A stretch of 64,000 bases of DNA, from positions 248,001-312,000 of the forward strand of contig CAVPHV010000005.1 of assembly GCA_963704825.1 (NCBI GenBank), in the 5' to 3' direction. Numbering within the stretch: the first letter of the stretch is position 1; the number at the start of each line of letters is the position of its first letter. The position numbers and the translations under genes are program-made. The notes below the pieces were generated by a model. The model was not told the origin of the DNA and searched no databases. It worked only from the letters and a program-made list of their open reading frames with translations. Positions 60,429 to 64,000 of this stretch are shown here, piece after piece. This stretch comes from CAVPHV01 sp963704825 (lineage in GTDB: Bacteria > Actinomycetota > Acidimicrobiia > Spongiisociales > UBA5794).

Positions 60429-61175
60429 TCAGAGGCGGCCGGCCTCGACAATCCGCTGGAGGAATTGCCTGGTGCGCGGCTGCTGCGGGTTGGTGAAGAT
60501 GTCCTCCGGGGTTCCCTGCTCGAGGATCACACCTTCATCGAGGAAACAAACCCGATCGGCCACGTCCCGGGCGAAGCCCATCTCATGAGTCGCGATCAGC
60601 ATGGTCATTCCGGTGTCTTTGAGGCCGCGAATGACGTTGAGCACCTCAGCGACGAGCTCGGGGTCGAGCGCCGAAGTGACCTCGTCGAAGAGCATCAGGT
60701 CCGGTTCGGTTGCCAGGGCCCGAATGACGGCTACCCGCTGCTGCTGGCCTCCCGAAAGCCGGTCCGGGTAGTCCTGCATCTTGTCGGCAAGGCCGAACTG
60801 CTCGAGCAACTCGTGCGCTTTCGCCTCGGCGTCCGCCTTGCTGATCCCGTGCACCTTGCGGGGGGCGAGCGTGATGTTGTCGACCACCTTCATATGAGGA
60901 AAGAGGTTGAACGCCTGGAATACGATCCCCATCGTTTCCCGCACGGTATTCGGGTTGACGCCGCCACCCGTGATCGACGCTCCGTCCAACACGATTTCAC
61001 CCTGGTCTATGGGGACGAGCAGGTTCACGCACTTGAGCATGGTCGACTTGCCCGACCCCGACGATCCGATGAGACAGACGACATCGTGGGTCTTCACCTC
61101 GAGATCGATGCCCCGCAAGACCTCCTTGGCGTCGAAGGCCTTGTGGACGTCACGGAGTTCGAGCTTCATCGCCAT
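60429..61175 (-). CDS. Polar amino acid ABC transporter ATP-binding protein
   Basis: A 248-aa GlnQ/HisP-type ATPase with Walker A IGSSGSGKSTMLKC, the signature LSGGQQQRVAVIRAL, Walker B LMLFDEVTSALDPEL and the H loop ATHEMGFARDVADRVCF. It energises import of an amino acid. The ATG overlaps the permease stop (TGATG). It is the last gene of the operon binding protein - permease - ATPase and is followed by P3. Confidence 0.95.
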   Translation of the reverse strand: MAMKLELRDVHKAFDAKEVLRGIDLEVKTHDVVCLIGSSGSGKSTMLKCVNLLVPIDQGEIVLDGASITGGGVNPNTVRETMGIVFQAFNLFPHMKVVDNITLAPRKVHGISKADAEAKAHELLEQFGLADKMQDYPDRLSGGQQQRVAVIRALATEPDLMLFDEVTSALDPELVAEVLNVIRGLKDTGMTMLIATHEMGFARDVADRVCFLDEGVILEQGTPEDIFTNPQQPRTRQFLQRIVEAGRL

Positions 61176-61924
61176 CAGGCACTCATCGCTTGCTTGCGTC
61201 TGCGGTCCCGCTCGGTGTACCAGTCGGTGAATCGTGCCACCGGAACGCTCACGAGAAGGAACAGGAGGGCGGCCACGATGTAGGCGGTGTAGTTGAACGT
61301 GCGTGCGTTGTAGATCTGGGCCTCGCGCACCGCCTCACGAACGCCGAGCACGAACACGAGGGCCACATCCTTCTGCAGGCTGACGAACCCATTCAGAAGA
61401 GCCGGGATGACGTTGCGAATGGCTTGGGGCACCAACACGAACCGCAACGACTGGACCTGGGTGAGGCCCAGGGACCGAGCCGACATGCGCTGGCTTTCGT
61501 GGACCGACTCGATCCCGGCGCGGTACACCTCGGCGGTGTAGGCGCTGTAGCTGATCACCAGCGCGGTGAGCCCCCAAAACAAGGCGCCGGTGGGCACCCC
61601 GGGCAACTGCAGCGCCGGCACCCCAAAGCCGAGGAGCAGGATGAGCAGGATGATCGGGATGCCGCGAATCAGGTCGATGAAGGCAATGGCGAGCACCCGC
61701 AGCGGGAAAAAGGCCGGGCCACGCAGCGAGCGGATCATCGCGATGATGAGCGCAAAGACCAGGATGAGGACCTCGGCCACCATGAACATCTGGACGTTCA
61801 GCCAGAAGCCGGAGAGGACGTCGGGGAACGACGCCTTGAAGTGTCCCCAGTTGAAGAACTGCTGTTGAACCGCCGGCCAGGCCTCCGACGTCAGGATGAA
61901 GTACAACGCGAGGCCAAAGAACAC
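61175..61924 (-). CDS. Polar amino acid ABC transporter permease
   Basis: HisM/GlnP-type permease with the EAA loop around VYRAGIESVHESQRMSARSL and VLVPQAIRNVIPAL. From the GTG at 61924 it has 249 aa. The hydrophobic part of the first helix (IAFVSTIVFFGLALYFIL) begins before this GTG, so the true start may be further upstream; the frame is open to a stop 7 nt past the binding-protein gene, but holds only CTG codons and no ATG, GTG or TTG. A strong hairpin lies in this stretch. Confidence 0.88.
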   Translation of the reverse strand: MFFGLALYFILTSEAWPAVQQQFFNWGHFKASFPDVLSGFWLNVQMFMVAEVLILVFALIIAMIRSLRGPAFFPLRVLAIAFIDLIRGIPIILLILLLGFGVPALQLPGVPTGALFWGLTALVISYSAYTAEVYRAGIESVHESQRMSARSLGLTQVQSLRFVLVPQAIRNVIPALLNGFVSLQKDVALVFVLGVREAVREAQIYNARTFNYTAYIVAALLFLLVSVPVARFTDWYTERDRRRKQAMSA

Positions 61925-61987
61925 GATCGTCGAGACGAACGCGATCAGGGCCCCGCGCGCCCCCTCCTCCTGGAGGAGCGAGGTCCG

Positions 61988-62021
61988 CCGGGACCCCGGG
62001 GGTCCAGGCCCCGGGGTCCGG
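61988..62021 (-). terminator. GC-rich hairpin between binding-protein and permease genes
   Basis: CCGGACCCCGGGG and CCCCGGGGTCCCGG pair over 13 bp with one bulge. There is no T run. Such hairpins often protect the upstream binding-protein mRNA and lower permease expression. Confidence 0.55.
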
Positions 62022-62075
62022 CTCAGCCCTACGGCCGAAGGCGGTTGTGGTTCGGTCAGAGTGGTTCGCTACCGG

Positions 62076-63049
62076 TCAGCCGGTGATAACGAAGATGCCG
62101 GAACCTGCGGTCAGCCACTGCTCTTCGAGCGCAGCAAGCGTTCCGTCGGCCCTCATCGCTTCGAGCACCGGATCGATGCATTCCTTGAGCGGATTGCCCT
62201 CGGCGAACAGGAGTCCGTACTCGTCGGGATCCTGCGACTGGGCAGCAAACGCCGCCGCAATGATCGAGCCTTCGATCTCTGCCGCCGTGATGTAGAAGCC
62301 CGTCGGGAGGTCGACCACGATGCCGTCCAGTTGACCGGCATCCATGGCCGACTTGGCATCGACGTTGGTGTCGTACACCGCGGCCTCCTGATTGGGCTTG
62401 ATCACGTCTTCGATGAAGTCGAGGCTGGTCGTCCCGATCTGTGCCCCGAGCTTGGCGTCGGCAAGGTCGGCCAGGCTCTGGGCATTGGCGTACGGTGAGT
62501 CCTCAAATGTGACGAGTGCCTGGGTGGTCACGTAGTAGGGAACGCTGAAGTCCACGACTTGGTCGCGTTCATCGTTGATCGAGTACTGCTGGATGTTGAA
62601 GTCGAACGACTTGGGCCCGGGGGCGACGGCCTCGTCGAACCCGGTGCGGACCCAAACCACCTGCTCCTCGCCGAAGCCGAGTCTCTTGGCGATCTCATAA
62701 ACGACGGCCGATTCGAACCCGGTTCCCGATTCCGGAACATCAAAGGTCGCATCATCGCCGGTTCCGACCCAAGGCGGGAAAGCCGGCTCGCCCGTCGCCA
62801 CTGTGAGGGTGCCGGGCGTGATGAGCTCCAGGCTCTCCACGGCGCAGGCAGCAGCGGTCGCTGCGGTTGTCGTCGTCTCGCCGGCTGCCGTGGTCGTCGT
62901 CTCCGCCGCTGCCGTGGTCGTGGTTTCCGCAGCTGCCGTGGTTGTCGTATCACCGGCCGCCGCGGGGTGGTGGTGGTGGCGTCGTCGTCCCCGCAGCCTG
63001 CGGCAACGAGTGCGAGCGCCACGAGGACAAGGATGATCTTGAAACGCAT
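62076..63049 (-). pseudogene. Amino acid ABC transporter substrate-binding lipoprotein, frameshifted in the linker
   Basis: Extracellular solute-binding protein, family 3. It starts at the ATG at 63049 (GAGGAGG upstream) with a lipoprotein signal: RFKIILVLVALALVAAGCGDD, Cys as the lipid anchor. After DDDATTTTP the frame breaks in a C run (GGGG at 62964-62967 on the given strand); one more C would join it to the linker of TTTTAAAE repeats and the binding domain (LITPGTLTVATGEPAFPPWVG to the end). Both parts are otherwise intact, so an indel error or slippage site is likely. It is the first gene of the transporter operon. Confidence 0.85.
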
Positions 63050-63114
63050 AGGTATGTTCCTCCTCGGGGTTACCCACGCGGCAGGCTAGCAACGGTGCTG
63101 TTCGAGTAGGTCGC

Positions 63115-64000
63115 TCACCGGGTCTCGGCGGCTGCCGACGACCACCACGCGTCCTGGGCACCATGGAGCCGCCGCCGGGTCGTCTCCGGTGCCCACGAGG
63201 CGTCGATCGCATTGGCCGCGATGCGGCGGACGACCCCGAGGTCGAATCCAAACCGCGAGACAAGCACGTCGTACTCGCCGGCCAACGAACAGTGAAACAT
63301 GGCGGGGTCGTCCGTGTTGACGGTGACCAACGCCCCCGCTTCGATCAGCGCCTGCGCCGGGTGAGCCCTCCAATCGGCCACCACCCCGGTGCGCAGATTC
63401 GATGTCGGGCAGACCTCGAGCGGAACCTGGTGGTCGACCAGATGCTCGACCAGAGCAGAGTCCTCAACGGATCTCACCCCGTGTCCGATCCGCTCAACAC
63501 CAAGGGACCGCAACGCTCCCCACACGGACGGTGCCCCGGCCGCTTCCCCGGCATGCGCCGTCAGTCGATAGCCCCGCTCGCCGGCCGTTCGATAGACGGA
63601 AGTGAACAGCTCGGGTGGGTACTCCGCCTCCGAACCGCCGATCCCGATGCCGATGACCCCCGCTTCGGAGGCAACCTTCGCAACCTGATCAAACGTGCGG
63701 GCCGCGGCCCCACTTCCTGTATCCCGCACGAGGTCGGCGATCAAGGCTATCTCGGTGCCGGTGACCTGGTCGAGGCCTCGACGGATGGCGAGGGCAAGTT
63801 GGGCAGGAGCCAGTCCGAAGCTGCGGAAATCGGTCGGTGAGAAGAACGCCTCTGCATACACGATGTTCTGCTCGACAAGGTGCCGTGCAACTGCCGCTGC
63901 CGCATACTCAAAGGCTTCGTATGTATTGAGAAACCGGTTCTTCCACACCCAGGTTTCGATGAAGTGAGCGAAGTTGGTGTAGGCAAACCGATCGACGAGA
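63115..64000 (-). CDS. Adenosine deaminase family protein (5' part outside window)
   Basis: Metal-dependent purine deaminase; the start is beyond the right edge. Visible are FAYTNFAHFIETWVWKN, YAEAFFSPTDFRSFG, the HAGEAAG motif, GHGVRSVEDSALVEHL and NTDDPAMFHCSL with the two aspartates that hold the zinc and the base. Adenosine is the usual substrate; related enzymes use other aminated purines or adenosyl compounds. The stop is 65 nt upstream of the ABC binding-protein start, which has its own SD. Confidence 0.88.
   Translation of the reverse strand, partial: LVDRFAYTNFAHFIETWVWKNRFLNTYEAFEYAAAAVARHLVEQNIVYAEAFFSPTDFRSFGLAPAQLALAIRRGLDQVTGTEIALIADLVRDTGSGAAARTFDQVAKVASEAGVIGIGIGGSEAEYPPELFTSVYRTAGERGYRLTAHAGEAAGAPSVWGALRSLGVERIGHGVRSVEDSALVEHLVDHQVPLEVCPTSNLRTGVVADWRAHPAQALIEAGALVTVNTDDPAMFHCSLAGEYDVLVSRFGFDLGVVRRIAANAIDASWAPETTRRRLHGAQDAWWSSAAAETR

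Noticed and set aside
62803..63036. Val-rich plus-strand frame opposite the binding-protein linker
   Set aside because: Produced by the complement of the Thr/Ala repeat codons of the linker.

Overview
The window is 64 kb of GC-rich chromosomal DNA from an actinobacterium, most likely a member of the Acidimicrobiia or a close relative. The phylum call rests on a WhiB regulator, a Ku/LigD-type end-joining pair, DUF3107, DUF5317 and DUF222-HNH proteins, an ArfA-like OmpA protein and the actinobacterial gene order argS-lysA-hom-thrC-rho-rpmE-prfA-prmC-tsaC-atp. The class-level call is inference. The DNA looks like ordinary chromosome: I see no prophage, integrase, complete insertion sequence or CRISPR array.

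Region 1 (1-18 kb) is almost entirely on the minus strand and is a housekeeping block. It holds the start of the F-type ATP synthase operon (AtpZ-like, AtpI-like, a, c, b, delta and part of alpha), glyA, a DUF222-HNH nuclease, tsaC, prmC, prfA, a DUF1385 membrane protein, rpmE, rho, thrC, hom, lysA, argS and tRNA-Arg(CCG). Homoserine kinase (thrB), usual next to thrC, is missing from its expected place.

Region 2 (18-26 kb) carries two small membrane proteins, ku and a stand-alone LigD-type ligase, a YqeY protein, whiB with a CRP-like site in its leader and a clear terminator, DUF3107, and an mrp / SufR-like regulator pair that diverge around a perfect palindrome. A DUF4190-DUF2752-DUF4190 membrane cassette, a P-loop kinase and a SnoaL-like protein follow.

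Region 3 (26-41 kb) contains a dipeptidase with a frameshift near its end, aconitase, an ECF sigma factor coupled to a membrane GerMN/Gmad2 protein, a large unassigned Rossmann protein, a secreted RTX-repeat/transglycosylase protein, a TlpA-like thioredoxin, an enoyl-CoA hydratase, a DUF5317 protein and two tandem membrane HD-domain proteins.

Region 4 (41-54 kb) begins with a hairpin-rich intergenic stretch with no gene. It continues with an unknown protein coupled to a gamma-glutamyltransferase homologue, a Thr-rich secreted transglycosylase, a helix-hairpin-helix membrane protein, rlmN, bcp, galU, an overlapping tal-pgi pair and a large PAS/GAF histidine kinase.

Region 5 (54-64 kb) has a DUF2461 protein, an ABC-2 export system, a coiled-coil/OmpA pair, a polar amino acid ABC transporter whose binding-protein gene is frameshifted in a C run, and the 3' part of an adenosine deaminase gene.

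The least explained material is non-coding. A repeat family of about 155 bp has three copies, each starting within 2 nt of a stop codon and in the sense of the preceding gene. A set of palindromes with a shared foot sits just after stop codons. The 41.2-41.4 kb region carries several stacked inverted repeats. Many genes have a TANNNT box 6-9 nt before the start codon and no Shine-Dalgarno, which suggests widespread leaderless transcription.
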